NCBI GenBank assembly: GCA_016871415.1
Contig: VHDL01000005.1
Location: 75,041 to 139,040 of the forward strand
DNA length: 64,000 nt
Origin: Verrucomicrobiota bacterium
GTDB taxonomy: Bacteria > Verrucomicrobiota > Verrucomicrobiia > Opitutales > UBA953
Direction: 5' to 3'
Shown: piece after piece, positions 33,913 to 42,268 of the stretch
Layout: each line of letters opens with the position of its first letter
How positions within the stretch are numbered: position 1 is the stretch's first letter
The notes under the pieces: generated by a model
Told to the model about the DNA's origin: nothing
The model's input: the letters and a program-made list of their open reading frames with translations, nothing else
Database searches by the model: none
Translations under genes and position numbers: made by a program

Positions 33913-35714
33913 CAGGCCGCGCCCTGCGCCTGCTCGTCCCAGAGCCTGCGGAAGAGCTCGTTCTCCCGGTAGACACGGTCTCTGGACCCGTCGGCCACGA
34001 TCTTTCCGCCCTGGAACACCAGCACGCGCTCGGCGTCGCGGATCGTGCTGAAACGATGGGCCACGATGAGCGTCGTGCGGCCCTTCATCAACAGCGCGAG
34101 CGACTCGCGCACACCCTTCTCGGACTCAGCGTCGAGGGCGGAGGTAGCCTCGTCGAGGATTAGCACGGGTGCGTCCTTGAGGAAGGCACGGGCGACCGCC
34201 ACCCGCTGGCGCTGGCCGCCGGAGAGGCGCGAACCGCGCTCTCCCACCCGGGTGGCGAACCCATCCGGCAGCGACTCGATGAAAGGCAGCGCCCCTGCGA
34301 GACGCGCGGCCTCGCGGACTTCGGCGTCCGTGGCTGACGGACGGCCCAGACGGACGTTCTCAAGCACGGTGTCGTCGAAGAGCACGGGCTCCTGCGAGAC
34401 CACGGCGACGTTGGCCCGGAGGTCGGCCTGACGCACCGTGCGCACGTCCAGTCCGTCGATGAGCACGGCGCCCTGCCGGACGTCGAAGAACCTCGGCACG
34501 AGATTGATGAAGGTGCTCTTGCCAGCGCCGCTCGGGCCGACCAGCGCGACCGACTGCCCGGCGGGGATCGCGACGCTGACCCCAGTCAGCACGTCCTCCT
34601 CGCCGTAGGCGAAGGCGACGTCGCGGAACTCCAGTTCTCCGCGCACCCGGCCCAACGGACGCGCGTCCGGCGCGTCGGCGACCTCGGGCGCCGCGTCCAT
34701 CACTTCCTCCAGCCGCGCCAGGCCGGCGTCGGCCAGCGACATCAGGCTGCTGACGCGGCCGAGCTTCTTGATGGGCTCATAGGCGAAGTACATCGCACCC
34801 ACGATCCCGAGGAGGTCCTGGTAGCGCATGCCCGCGTCGGCTCCCACCCAGACCGCCCCCGCCACCCCGAAGGCGGCCGCCACCTCGAGCAAAGGGGAGA
34901 GGGACTTGTCATAGCGGGCGATCTTGGACTGGATGCGCAGTCCCTCGCGGGAGGCAGCGCCGAAACGCTCCTGCTCGCGTCGCTGCAGCCCGTAGGAACG
35001 CACCTCACGCGGCGACTGGAGATTCTCCACCACGATGCCGCCGAGGCTGGCGGAGTTGGCGGCGGCCTTGCGCGCCCGGGCCTGGAGCGCCTGGCCGATG
35101 GCACGCACGAGTAAGACCGACAACGGGATGACCGCCAGCGAAAGCAGGAACCACAGCCCGCCGGGCAGGGTGAGGCAGTTCCAGAGCACCCAGCCGGCGG
35201 CGAAGACGAGCGTGAAGGGCTGGATGACGAGGTCGGTGGAGACGTCGACCAGCACCAGGCGGACCGAAAGCACGTCGCCCGTGAGCCGCTGCAGGAGGTC
35301 GCCGGTGCTGAAGCGGCTGAAGAATCCGAGATGCAGCGACTGCAGGCGTGTAAACGCGGCCGAGCGCACCGATTCGACCACGCGCATGCCCGCGACGTTG
35401 ACGCTGTAGCTGGCGGCGAACTGCGCCGCGCCGCGCAGGAGGAAGACGGCAGGCAGGAAGGCAACCGCGAAGAGCGTCTCATGGCCGACGGGCAGGGTCA
35501 GCGGCCCCCAGCCCGTCCAGCCGGGGAAGGTGAGCAGCGGCGCGGCGCGCTCGGCGGCGGTGCCGAAGGTCGCCGGAAGCACGCGGGAAAGCAGGAACGG
35601 GACCCCGAACGCGCTGGTGGCCGAATACAGCATCCCGAAGAGAGCGGCGGCCGCGAGCAGCGTCCGGCTGCCCCGCAGATGGGGAAGGTAACGCCTGTGC
35701 CTACGGGTCAGCAC
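33912..35714 (-). CDS. MsbA-like ABC exporter (fused membrane and ATPase domains)
   Basis: 600 residues from a GTG start. The transmembrane domain spans ~18-340; the nucleotide-binding domain starts near 358. Walker A is GPSGAGKST (393-401), the signature LSGGQRQR, Walker B VLILDEATSAL and the H-loop IVAHRFST. EDVLTGVSVAIPAGQ is the usual entry to the ATPase domain. The protein resembles lipid A flippase MsbA, and its coupling to a GT9 gene supports a lipopolysaccharide role, although multidrug exporters look similar. Confidence 0.88.
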   Translation of the reverse strand: MLTRRHRRYLPHLRGSRTLLAAAALFGMLYSATSAFGVPFLLSRVLPATFGTAAERAAPLLTFPGWTGWGPLTLPVGHETLFAVAFLPAVFLLRGAAQFAASYSVNVAGMRVVESVRSAAFTRLQSLHLGFFSRFSTGDLLQRLTGDVLSVRLVLVDVSTDLVIQPFTLVFAAGWVLWNCLTLPGGLWFLLSLAVIPLSVLLVRAIGQALQARARKAAANSASLGGIVVENLQSPREVRSYGLQRREQERFGAASREGLRIQSKIARYDKSLSPLLEVAAAFGVAGAVWVGADAGMRYQDLLGIVGAMYFAYEPIKKLGRVSSLMSLADAGLARLEEVMDAAPEVADAPDARPLGRVRGELEFRDVAFAYGEEDVLTGVSVAIPAGQSVALVGPSGAGKSTFINLVPRFFDVRQGAVLIDGLDVRTVRQADLRANVAVVSQEPVLFDDTVLENVRLGRPSATDAEVREAARLAGALPFIESLPDGFATRVGERGSRLSGGQRQRVAVARAFLKDAPVLILDEATSALDAESEKGVRESLALLMKGRTTLIVAHRFSTIRDAERVLVFQGGKIVADGSRDRVYRENELFRRLWDEQAQGAA

Positions 35715-35759
35715 CCTGTGAGGGTGGCGGCTCGGCCACCCGGTGGAAACACCAAAACC

Positions 35760-36809
35760 TCAGCCCTTCGGCTTCTCCGGAAAGACGACGGAGAGAGCCA
35801 CGGCGAGGGCGATGACGACGCCGATGACCGCGAGGGACGCTTCGGTGGGCACGTGGACGCGGCCATGATGGATGAGCGCCGAGGGCACCCAGCCGGCCGG
35901 AGCGCCGTCCGCGCCGCCGAAGCCGGCGGCCCACGGCAGGATCATCTTGGTGCCGATGAAGCAGAGGATGAGGGCCAAGGCCGGCTTGAGGAAGCGGAAG
36001 TAACGCAGGAAGCCGGAGATGGCGAAGTACATCGAACGCAGGCCGAGGATGGCGAAGATGTTGGACGTGAAGGCGACGAAACGCTTCTCCTCGATGGGCA
36101 GGTCGGGCGGCAGGATACCGAGGATCGCGGGGATGGAGTCGACGGCGAAGACCACGTCAGTCGCCTCGACGACCAGCAGCACGACGAACAGGGGCGTGCA
36201 GACCCAGCGGCCGTCCTCGCGGACCCAGAAGGCGTTGCCGTGAAACTGGCGTGTCACGGGCAGGAGCTTCCGGGCCAGACGGACCACGAGCTGCTCGTCC
36301 ACGTCCTTGCCGGCCCCCTCGCCGCTCGCCAGGGCGAGCTTCAGTCCGGTGAAGATCAGGAACAGTCCGAAGATCGGCAGGAGGAACGTGAAGCGCTCCA
36401 CGGCGGCCACGCCCGCCACGATGAAGGTCGCGCGCATGATGACGGCGCCGATGATGCCCCAGAAAAGCACGCGATGCTGCAGTCGGTCCGGTATCGAGAA
36501 GTGACTGAAGATCAGGATGAAAATGAAGAGGTTGTCGACCGACAGGGCCAGTTCGAGCACGTAGCCGGCCGCGAAGAGCTGGGCGTCCTCGGGACCGCGC
36601 CAGGCCGAGAGCAGGAAGCCGAAGCCGACCGCGAGGGAAACCCAGACGACGCACCAGGCCACGGCCTCCTTGAAACTGGGCGCGTGGTCGTGACGGTTGA
36701 AGACCCCGAGGTCCAGGGCGAGCATGAGCCCGACGAAGCCGAGGAAGGCGGCCCAGGCCCAATGCGGGATCGCCAAGGCGGCCTCGGCGTTCAGGAGCAG
36801 CGCGTTCAC
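35760..36809 (-). CDS. TerC-family membrane protein
   Basis: 349 residues, about nine membrane helices. Two acidic membrane motifs define the family: FAAGYVLELALSVDNLFIFI and VVEATDVVFAVDSIPAILGI. A third is ALILCFIGTKMI near the end. TerC/Alx proteins export manganese or protect newly exported metalloproteins. No ter genes or yybP-ykoY-type riboswitch leader are visible: only ~95 bp separate the GTG start from tRNA-Arg on the other strand. Confidence 0.92.
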   Translation of the reverse strand: MNALLLNAEAALAIPHWAWAAFLGFVGLMLALDLGVFNRHDHAPSFKEAVAWCVVWVSLAVGFGFLLSAWRGPEDAQLFAAGYVLELALSVDNLFIFILIFSHFSIPDRLQHRVLFWGIIGAVIMRATFIVAGVAAVERFTFLLPIFGLFLIFTGLKLALASGEGAGKDVDEQLVVRLARKLLPVTRQFHGNAFWVREDGRWVCTPLFVVLLVVEATDVVFAVDSIPAILGILPPDLPIEEKRFVAFTSNIFAILGLRSMYFAISGFLRYFRFLKPALALILCFIGTKMILPWAAGFGGADGAPAGWVPSALIHHGRVHVPTEASLAVIGVVIALAVALSVVFPEKPKG

Positions 36810-36903
36810 AGGGCAAGGAGTGCCCGCAGGGCGGGCGGAGTCAAGACGACCGCCGAGACGGGGCTTGCGGCCGGGTCCAGCATGGCCTTACGTCAAAGTC
36901 CGC

Positions 36904-36975
36904 GTTCCCGTAGTTCAACGGATAGAACATTGGTTTCCTAAACCGAGGATGTGGGTTCGATTCCCGCCGGGGACA
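36904..36975 (+). tRNA. tRNA-Arg (anticodon CCT)
   Basis: The acceptor GTTCCCG pairs with CGGGGAC (one T-G). The anticodon loop TTCCTAA between GGT and ACC gives CCT (codon AGG). The D-arm TAGTTCAACGGATAGAAC and T-arm GGGTTCGATTCCC are canonical. CCA is not encoded. Confidence 0.93.
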
Positions 36976-36989
36976 GCGGAACGGCCTCC

Positions 36990-38150
36990 TCAGCGCCTGA
37001 GACGGAACCCCTGGATCCGGGTCGACGGCGACTTGCGGTAGACGGCGTCGACGTCGGCGACCTGCATGAACACCCAGGGGGCGAGGATGCTGTCCCCGTT
37101 CTTGGTGAAGACGATGTCGTCAGCCACGTAGACGCAGGTGTGCAGCCCTTCGCCGGAGTCCATGAAGCACATGATGTCCCCGAAGCGGTAAGGGGCGTCG
37201 ATCGGCTCGTACTTCTCCAGCAGGTAGGAGGCGGCCAGACGGGTGTCCAGGAGGAAGTCCTGCGGCGTGACCGCGAAGAAATTCATCGAGGTCCAGTGGC
37301 AGTCAGGGAATCGTCCCTTCACGCCGAGCTCGATCTCCGGGTAGGTGTAGATCTTTTGCCGCATAAGCGACGGCAGGAAGTTGGAGATGTCGATAGACTG
37401 CTCGGCGCGACGGCTGGTGATGGCGGAGAGGAACGGCAGGCGCACGGACTCAGGGCGTCCGCCCGACCAGTACTCGAGGAACTCCCGCTGGGGCACGGTG
37501 ACCGGCAGCCTGAGGGAGACGATGAGCGTCCGGACGCGCGTGACGGACCGGAACACGGCCTGCACCTCGTCCTGGTTGCGGGCGAGCGTGAGCAGCGCGC
37601 TAATGTCACTGAAGACGACGGCGGCGCCGCGACGCCAGACCAGACGGCGGAAGAGGTCGCGCTGCTCGGGGTTGAGGGAGGAGGTGGCGAGCCAGTCCTC
37701 GAGATCCTGGCCGACGATGAAGACCGGATCGCGCTGGAGTTCGTTGGCGGGGTGCTTGGCCAGCTCGACGTAAAGCTTGGAGCGGGCGTCCAAGGACAGG
37801 GAGGCCAGTTCCTGGACGGTGGGGTAGAGCGTGAAATCGGCGGCGTTGGACACCATGCGGCCGGGATTCATGAGCTTCTCGATGAGCTCGGCGCCCAGGC
37901 CGGAAGCGACGAGCACGTCGCGCACCGAGCCCTCGCTCATCTGCTCGAAGGTCCAGCGGGTCGTGGAGTTGGGCTTGGCTGAGAGGGCAAGGAGGGAGTC
38001 GGGGGCCTCCAGGAAGGCAGTCCTAACCTCGAGGTCTCCCCAGGGCCCGGGCTTGGCCTTCCAGGAGGGCTCCTTCGTCTCACCGGCGCCGTCGATGGGC
38101 GCAATGAGCGCGGCGATTGCCATGAATGCAGATGCCAGCAGATAAGACAT
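36990..38150 (-). CDS. Exported protein with a possible NlpC/P60-like C-terminus
   Basis: 386 residues. A short signal peptide (LLASAFMAIAALIAPIDGAG) starts at ATG 38150. Residues ~60-270 are helical and unassigned. The last ~110 residues contain FPDCHWTSMNFFA (C284) and, 53 residues on, FGDIMCFMDSGEGLHTCVYV with H337 followed by ADDIVFTKNGD. This spacing and the Asp-x-x-x-F ... H-x-x-x-Y-V pattern resemble the catalytic Cys and His strands of NlpC/P60-type papain-like hydrolases, which cut cell-wall peptides or amides. The match is by eye and the family is not recognised by name. Confidence 0.5.
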   Translation of the reverse strand: MSYLLASAFMAIAALIAPIDGAGETKEPSWKAKPGPWGDLEVRTAFLEAPDSLLALSAKPNSTTRWTFEQMSEGSVRDVLVASGLGAELIEKLMNPGRMVSNAADFTLYPTVQELASLSLDARSKLYVELAKHPANELQRDPVFIVGQDLEDWLATSSLNPEQRDLFRRLVWRRGAAVVFSDISALLTLARNQDEVQAVFRSVTRVRTLIVSLRLPVTVPQREFLEYWSGGRPESVRLPFLSAITSRRAEQSIDISNFLPSLMRQKIYTYPEIELGVKGRFPDCHWTSMNFFAVTPQDFLLDTRLAASYLLEKYEPIDAPYRFGDIMCFMDSGEGLHTCVYVADDIVFTKNGDSILAPWVFMQVADVDAVYRKSPSTRIQGFRLRR

Positions 38151-38295
38151 GTTTATTTTTACACCTATTTTACTTCCAAATGAGAACAAAGTTTCAACAG
38201 TTATGAAAAAATGCCCAGAGGAGGGACTTGAAGCGTAAGGGAAAGCGGGAATAGGAGTTGCGAGGGGCGGGCCTAAGTGGGAATAAACGGGTTCC

Positions 38296-39372
38296 GTGAA
38301 CAAGCCCAGGAGTCGCAGCAGAAAACCTCAGAGCAGATCCTCAGGGACCGCCCTCAGGAGCCGCAGGGGGAAGCAGGCCGAGGCGGCCTCCACCTCGACT
38401 CCAGAGGCGGCCAAGGGCCGCGAGGACCAGAGGATCAGCCTCCTGATCGACGCCGACAACGTGTCCCATCAGCACCTGGCCACCCTCCGCAAGTTCATCG
38501 GCGACACCCCCCTCATCTCAGCCCGGGCCTACGGCGACTTCCAAGGCCGGCTCAGCGGGTGGCGGGCGGCCGCCGCCGAATGGCCGGAACTCGAGCTGGT
38601 CGACCAGCGCAGCTACACGCCGGGCAAGAATGCCGCCGACATGCGCATGACCATCGACGCGGTCAAGCTGCTGGCCGGAGAGAACCCGCCCACGACGCTC
38701 GTCTTCGTGACCAACGACAGCGACTTCACGCCCGTGGTCGAGGACGCCAAGCGCCTCGGGGTGCGTATCGTGGTGATGGGTGAACGCACGCACCGCGCGC
38801 TACGATCTACGGCCCATCACTACCTCAATCTTTCGGAGCTCCGCGACCGGCACGAGACGGAGACGGCGATCAAGTCGGACCCGCGCCGGGCTCTCGAGCT
38901 GCTCGGCAAGGCGATCCGACTGCTCACGCCTAAGACAAAGACGGAAGCCCTGACCCTCATCGATGCGTTTGAGAAGATGCTACCGGAACTGAATTTCGGA
39001 GCGCCCGCCAAGGCGCCCAAACCACCCAAGCGGGCGCGTGAGGCCCGCCCGCCCCGGCCGGTGCGCGAGAAGCGACCGGAAGAGCCGAACGCGGGCAACG
39101 CATCCGCCAACGCGGCCGAAATCGAACGTCGTCGGCAACTGTTGCTGGCCTGCGAGGGCCTGGTGGAGGCGCTCGTCTCCACAGCCCAGGCCTCGGCTAC
39201 GGCGGACGGATGGATCAAGGTGGAGTTCCTGAAGAAGGACTTTCTGCGCCTGCATCCGGGGCTGGAGGTCGGCGCGCCGCGTTACGCCAAGTTCTACCGC
39301 ATGCTCGAGGACACGGGTAGGTTCGAGACGGAGATGCGTGGCTCGACGGTCTACGCCCGAGTCAAGTCCTGA
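38296..39372 (+). CDS. NYN (LabA-like) nuclease domain with C-terminal LOTUS/OST-HTH-like domain
   Basis: 358 residues from GTG 38296; the next in-frame ATG is inside the domain. A basic tail (~1-45) is followed by a PIN-like NYN domain with the expected acids: LLIDADNVS (D52, D54), GKNAADMRMTIDA (D115), FVTNDSDFTPVVED (D141, D143). A Pro/Lys/Arg-rich linker (~235-270) leads to a ~80-residue winged-helix-like region ending YRMLEDTGRFETEMRGSTVYARVK, resembling OST-HTH/LOTUS RNA-binding domains. The combination suggests an RNA nuclease or RNA-regulatory protein. It stands alone between divergent genes. Confidence 0.78.
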   Translation: MNKPRSRSRKPQSRSSGTALRSRRGKQAEAASTSTPEAAKGREDQRISLLIDADNVSHQHLATLRKFIGDTPLISARAYGDFQGRLSGWRAAAAEWPELELVDQRSYTPGKNAADMRMTIDAVKLLAGENPPTTLVFVTNDSDFTPVVEDAKRLGVRIVVMGERTHRALRSTAHHYLNLSELRDRHETETAIKSDPRRALELLGKAIRLLTPKTKTEALTLIDAFEKMLPELNFGAPAKAPKPPKRAREARPPRPVREKRPEEPNAGNASANAAEIERRRQLLLACEGLVEALVSTAQASATADGWIKVEFLKKDFLRLHPGLEVGAPRYAKFYRMLEDTGRFETEMRGSTVYARVKS

Positions 39373-39377
39373 GGCGC

Positions 39378-40391
39378 TCAGCGGGCCGCCGGGCGACCCA
39401 CGGCGCGGGCGAGGAACTCAAGCGTGACGCCCCGAACGTCCGGCGTCTCCGACGACGATGACACCGCGCGTCCGGCCACGGCTCCGGTCCGCGTCCAGGA
39501 CTTGCCGCGCGGGTGAAGGTCGAAGGTGTGCGGAGCGCCTTCGACGACGACGTACTCATGGTCGACTCCGGCCCTGGCCAGGGCCGCGACCATCAGTTCC
39601 GACTGTTCAAGGGCCACGGTGGTGTCGTCGGTACCATGCAGGATGAGCACGGGCGGGTCGCCGGCGTCGGCCTGACGGGCGGGCAGGTAGGTCCACTGGA
39701 GGTCGGCGGGCACGCCGGGGATGTCTCCGCGGCCGTGCTTGAAGAAGTCGGTGACGCCGTACATGTCGATGACCGCCGACACCTTGGCGGAATGCTTCGC
39801 CGCCGGGTCGCCGCCGGGCCCGGTGCGGTCGTCCGAAAGTCCGACCATGAGGGCCAGGTAGCCGCCGGCGGACCCGCCGGCGACGGCGATGCGCGCGGGA
39901 TCGAGGCCGAGCGCGTCCGCGTTGGCCCGCATCCAGCACACGGCCTCGCGGCAGTCCGCGATGTTGCGCGGCCAGACGGACGCGTCGCTCTTGGAGCCGA
40001 GCGCGTAGTTGCAGCTCACGACGACATAGCCGGCGCGCGCGAGGTCGGCGCTGACGCTCGAGGAGCGGTACTCGGCCTTGTCGCCGCCGGTGAAGCCGCC
40101 GCCGTGGATGAAGAGGACGCCGGGCTGGCGCACCTTCAGGTCACGGCCGTGCCGGACGTACAGGTCAAGCCGCTCCTTGCGGCCTGGAGGAAGGAAAGGC
40201 AGGTCGCTGAGACGATGCACGGGCTCGGGCAGGTCCATGGTGTACGTGCGCCGCATGGCCGCCTCAATCAGGCCCGGTAGCTCCGCGAGGCCGGCCTGAC
40301 CCGGAGGCGAAAGCTCGAAGATTCTGGCGGGGACTTTCTTGGCCTGCGCGAACAGCAGCGGGCAGGCGAGGATCAGAAGCAGGTTGCGCAT
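39378..40391 (-). CDS. Secreted alpha/beta-hydrolase (esterase/lipase type)
   Basis: 337 residues with signal peptide LLLILACPLLFAQA. PGVLFIHGGGFTGGDKAEYR is the oxyanion-hole motif HGGGF, AVAGGSAGGYLA the nucleophile elbow with the catalytic serine, LILHGTDDTTV the acid, and GAPHTFDL the histidine. The triad is complete. This is the BD-FAE/carboxylesterase type that often deacetylates polysaccharides, but the substrate is not shown by the sequence. It sits 51 bp after cimA on the same strand. Confidence 0.85.
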   Translation of the reverse strand: MRNLLLILACPLLFAQAKKVPARIFELSPPGQAGLAELPGLIEAAMRRTYTMDLPEPVHRLSDLPFLPPGRKERLDLYVRHGRDLKVRQPGVLFIHGGGFTGGDKAEYRSSSVSADLARAGYVVVSCNYALGSKSDASVWPRNIADCREAVCWMRANADALGLDPARIAVAGGSAGGYLALMVGLSDDRTGPGGDPAAKHSAKVSAVIDMYGVTDFFKHGRGDIPGVPADLQWTYLPARQADAGDPPVLILHGTDDTTVALEQSELMVAALARAGVDHEYVVVEGAPHTFDLHPRGKSWTRTGAVAGRAVSSSSETPDVRGVTLEFLARAVGRPAAR

Positions 40392-40442
40392 GGCGGGGCC
40401 GGGAAGGACTACCCTCCCCCGCCCCGCGCGTCAACGGCACCC

Positions 40443-41999
40443 TCAGGCCAGGGCGTGGGCGTAGCCGTCGACGATTGCGCGCAGGGACGCCTCCACGAGG
40501 TTCTCGCTGACGCCTACGGTGCCCCAGGAGGCGTTGCCGTCGGAAGACCGTATGACGACGCGGGTCTTGGCCGCGGTGCCGTCCGCGCCTCCCAGGATGC
40601 GCACCTTGTAGTCGACGAGCCTGACCTTGCTGAGCCGGGGGAAGGCCTTCACCAGAGCCGAGCGCAGGGCTTGGTCGAGCGCATGCACGGGACCGTCGCC
40701 CTCCGCCACCGTGAGGGATTCCTCGCCGACGATCGCCACCCGGACCACGGCCTCGCAGTAGGCCGAGCCCTTGGCGCCGCGCGCGGTCACATGGTAGGAG
40801 ACGACGTCGAAGGGGGCCTTGCCGGAGCGGCCGAGATGACGGCGCAGGAGAAGCGCGAGGGAGGCCTCGGCGTCCTCGAAGCTCCAGCCGCCGTGCTCGA
40901 GCTTCTTGAGCTCCTCGAGGGCGGAGGCGGTCGCGGGCGAATCGCGGTCGATGTCGATGCCCAGGGCCTGGGCCTTGAGGACGATGTTGCTGCGGCCGGA
41001 CTGGTCGCTGACGAGCACGACGCGCTCATTGCCCACGGCCTCGGGATCGACGTGCTCGTAGGCTGCGGAGAACTTGCGGACGGCGTCGACGTGCGTCCCG
41101 CCCTTGTGGGCGAAGGCGGCGGAGCCGACCCAGGGACGGCGCGGATCGGGGGCGAGGTTGGCCACGCCGTCGACGAAGCGCGACAGGTGGGTCAGGCGGC
41201 GGAGGGAGGCGGCCGGGACGCACTTCCAGCCGTGCTTGAGCTGTGCGCAGGGGATGACGGCGGTGAGGTCGCAGTTGCCCGTGCGCTCACCGATGCCGTT
41301 CATGGTGCCCTGCACGTGGGAGGCGCCCGCCTCGAGCGAAGCGAGGGCGTTGGCCAGACCCAGACCGGCGTCGTCATGGGTGTGGATGCCGACTGGCACC
41401 TTCAGGGCCCTGAGGGCGGCGCGGGTGGCGGCGGCCACCTCCGCGGGCAGAGATCCGCCGTTGGTGTCGCAGAGCACGACGCGGTCGGCGCCGCCCTCGA
41501 CGGCGGCCAGCATGGTCGCGACGGCATAGGCGGAGTCCTCCTTCCAGCCGTCGACGGCATGCTCACAGTCATAGACGACCTCGCGGCCGTGGGACTTGAG
41601 ATGGGCGACGGTGTCGCGGATCATCGCCAGGTTCTCCTCAGGCGTGCAACGGAGCACCTCACGGACGTGGAGGGCGGACGTCTTGCCGTAGATGGTCACC
41701 ACCGGCGTGTCGACCTCAAGCAGGCCGCGCACCTGGGCGTCCTCGGAGGCACGCACGCCCTTGCGGCGCGTCGATCCGAAGGCGGCCAGCTTCGCGCGCT
41801 TCAGGCGGAGCTTCTTGGCCCGGGCGAAGAACTCGACGTCGCGGGGGTTGGAACCTGGCCAGCCGCCTTCGACGTAGGTGACGCCAAAACGTTCGAGCTC
41901 GGCGGCGATGCGCAGCTTGTCATCGACCGAGAAATGGATGCCCAGCCCCTGCGAGCCGTCGCGGAGGGTGGTGTCGTAGATTTCGATGCTGCGTGCCAT
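40443..41999 (-). CDS. cimA: (R)-citramalate synthase
   Basis: 518 residues. The N-terminal HMGL-like TIM barrel has IEIYDTTLRDGSQGLG, PGSNPRDVEFF, VVLCDTNGGSLP and metal-binding HTHDDAGLGLANALASLEAG, followed by VQGTMNGIGERTGNCDL. From ~395 a LeuA-type allosteric domain follows. The EGGWPGSNP and GSTRRKG motifs and length fit the CimA branch, which condenses pyruvate and acetyl-CoA to citramalate for isoleucine synthesis, not 2-isopropylmalate synthase. Its 160-nt leader encodes an Ile-rich peptide and hairpins (see the leader entries), consistent with attenuation by isoleucine supply. Confidence 0.88.
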   Translation of the reverse strand: MARSIEIYDTTLRDGSQGLGIHFSVDDKLRIAAELERFGVTYVEGGWPGSNPRDVEFFARAKKLRLKRAKLAAFGSTRRKGVRASEDAQVRGLLEVDTPVVTIYGKTSALHVREVLRCTPEENLAMIRDTVAHLKSHGREVVYDCEHAVDGWKEDSAYAVATMLAAVEGGADRVVLCDTNGGSLPAEVAAATRAALRALKVPVGIHTHDDAGLGLANALASLEAGASHVQGTMNGIGERTGNCDLTAVIPCAQLKHGWKCVPAASLRRLTHLSRFVDGVANLAPDPRRPWVGSAAFAHKGGTHVDAVRKFSAAYEHVDPEAVGNERVVLVSDQSGRSNIVLKAQALGIDIDRDSPATASALEELKKLEHGGWSFEDAEASLALLLRRHLGRSGKAPFDVVSYHVTARGAKGSAYCEAVVRVAIVGEESLTVAEGDGPVHALDQALRSALVKAFPRLSKVRLVDYKVRILGGADGTAAKTRVVIRSSDGNASWGTVGVSENLVEASLRAIVDGYAHALA

Positions 42000-42000
42000 G

Positions 42001-42043
42001 GTGGTGAAAAGGGGATGCTTCCGTTCCGGAGTCCGCGGAACGG
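42001..42043 (-). terminator. Candidate attenuator hairpin immediately before cimA
   Basis: On the minus strand CCGTTCCG (42043-42036) pairs with CGGAACGG (42028-42021) over a 7-nt loop, and CCCCTTTT follows 6 nt later, ending close to the cimA ATG. AACGG further upstream on the transcript (about 42068-42064) could pair with CCGTT of the first arm, forming an alternative structure. The T-tract is not adjacent to the stem, so it may act on translation rather than termination. Confidence 0.4.
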
Positions 42044-42074
42044 GGAGGCGCCGGAGGCGGTCCGTTACGCGGGC

Positions 42075-42164
42075 TCAGAGCCCGATGATGCCGATAATCG
42101 CCGTGTGGGAGGCACGGCCTTCCCTGCGGAGGGCGGGCGTCGTGGACTGGACCTTGGCGGGCAT
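42075..42164 (-). CDS. Candidate 29-residue leader peptide of cimA (Ile/Leu control codons)
   Basis: An ORF on the minus strand starts at ATG 42164 and stops at TGA 42075, 75 nt before cimA. The last nine residues are TAIIGIIGL, i.e. four Ile codons (ATT, ATC, ATC, ATC) and a Leu codon right before the stop. A perfect inverted repeat CGGGCTC/GAGCCCG (42070-42084) spans the Leu and stop codons. This is the classical arrangement of amino-acid attenuators (control codons, stop, alternative hairpins) upstream of a gene whose pathway makes isoleucine. Against it, no strong Shine-Dalgarno is seen, which is common in this genome. Confidence 0.5.
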   Translation of the reverse strand: MPAKVQSTTPALRREGRASHTAIIGIIGL

Positions 42165-42268
42165 TGGAAACAGAACTTCATAGGGCCGAGACAGATGAGT
42201 CAAAGGCAAAGGCGGGTGAAAAACCTCCAATGGCTCGCAAAAAGGGGGCAAATGGCCCTAATGGACGC

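Noticed and set aside
36810..36903. yybP-ykoY manganese riboswitch before the TerC gene
   Set aside because: The gap to tRNA-Arg is too short and no paired pattern or conserved loop of that class is visible.
35331..36941. A 536-codon plus-strand frame opposite the MsbA-like and TerC genes
   Set aside because: It bridges two unrelated real genes and runs into tRNA-Arg; no motifs.
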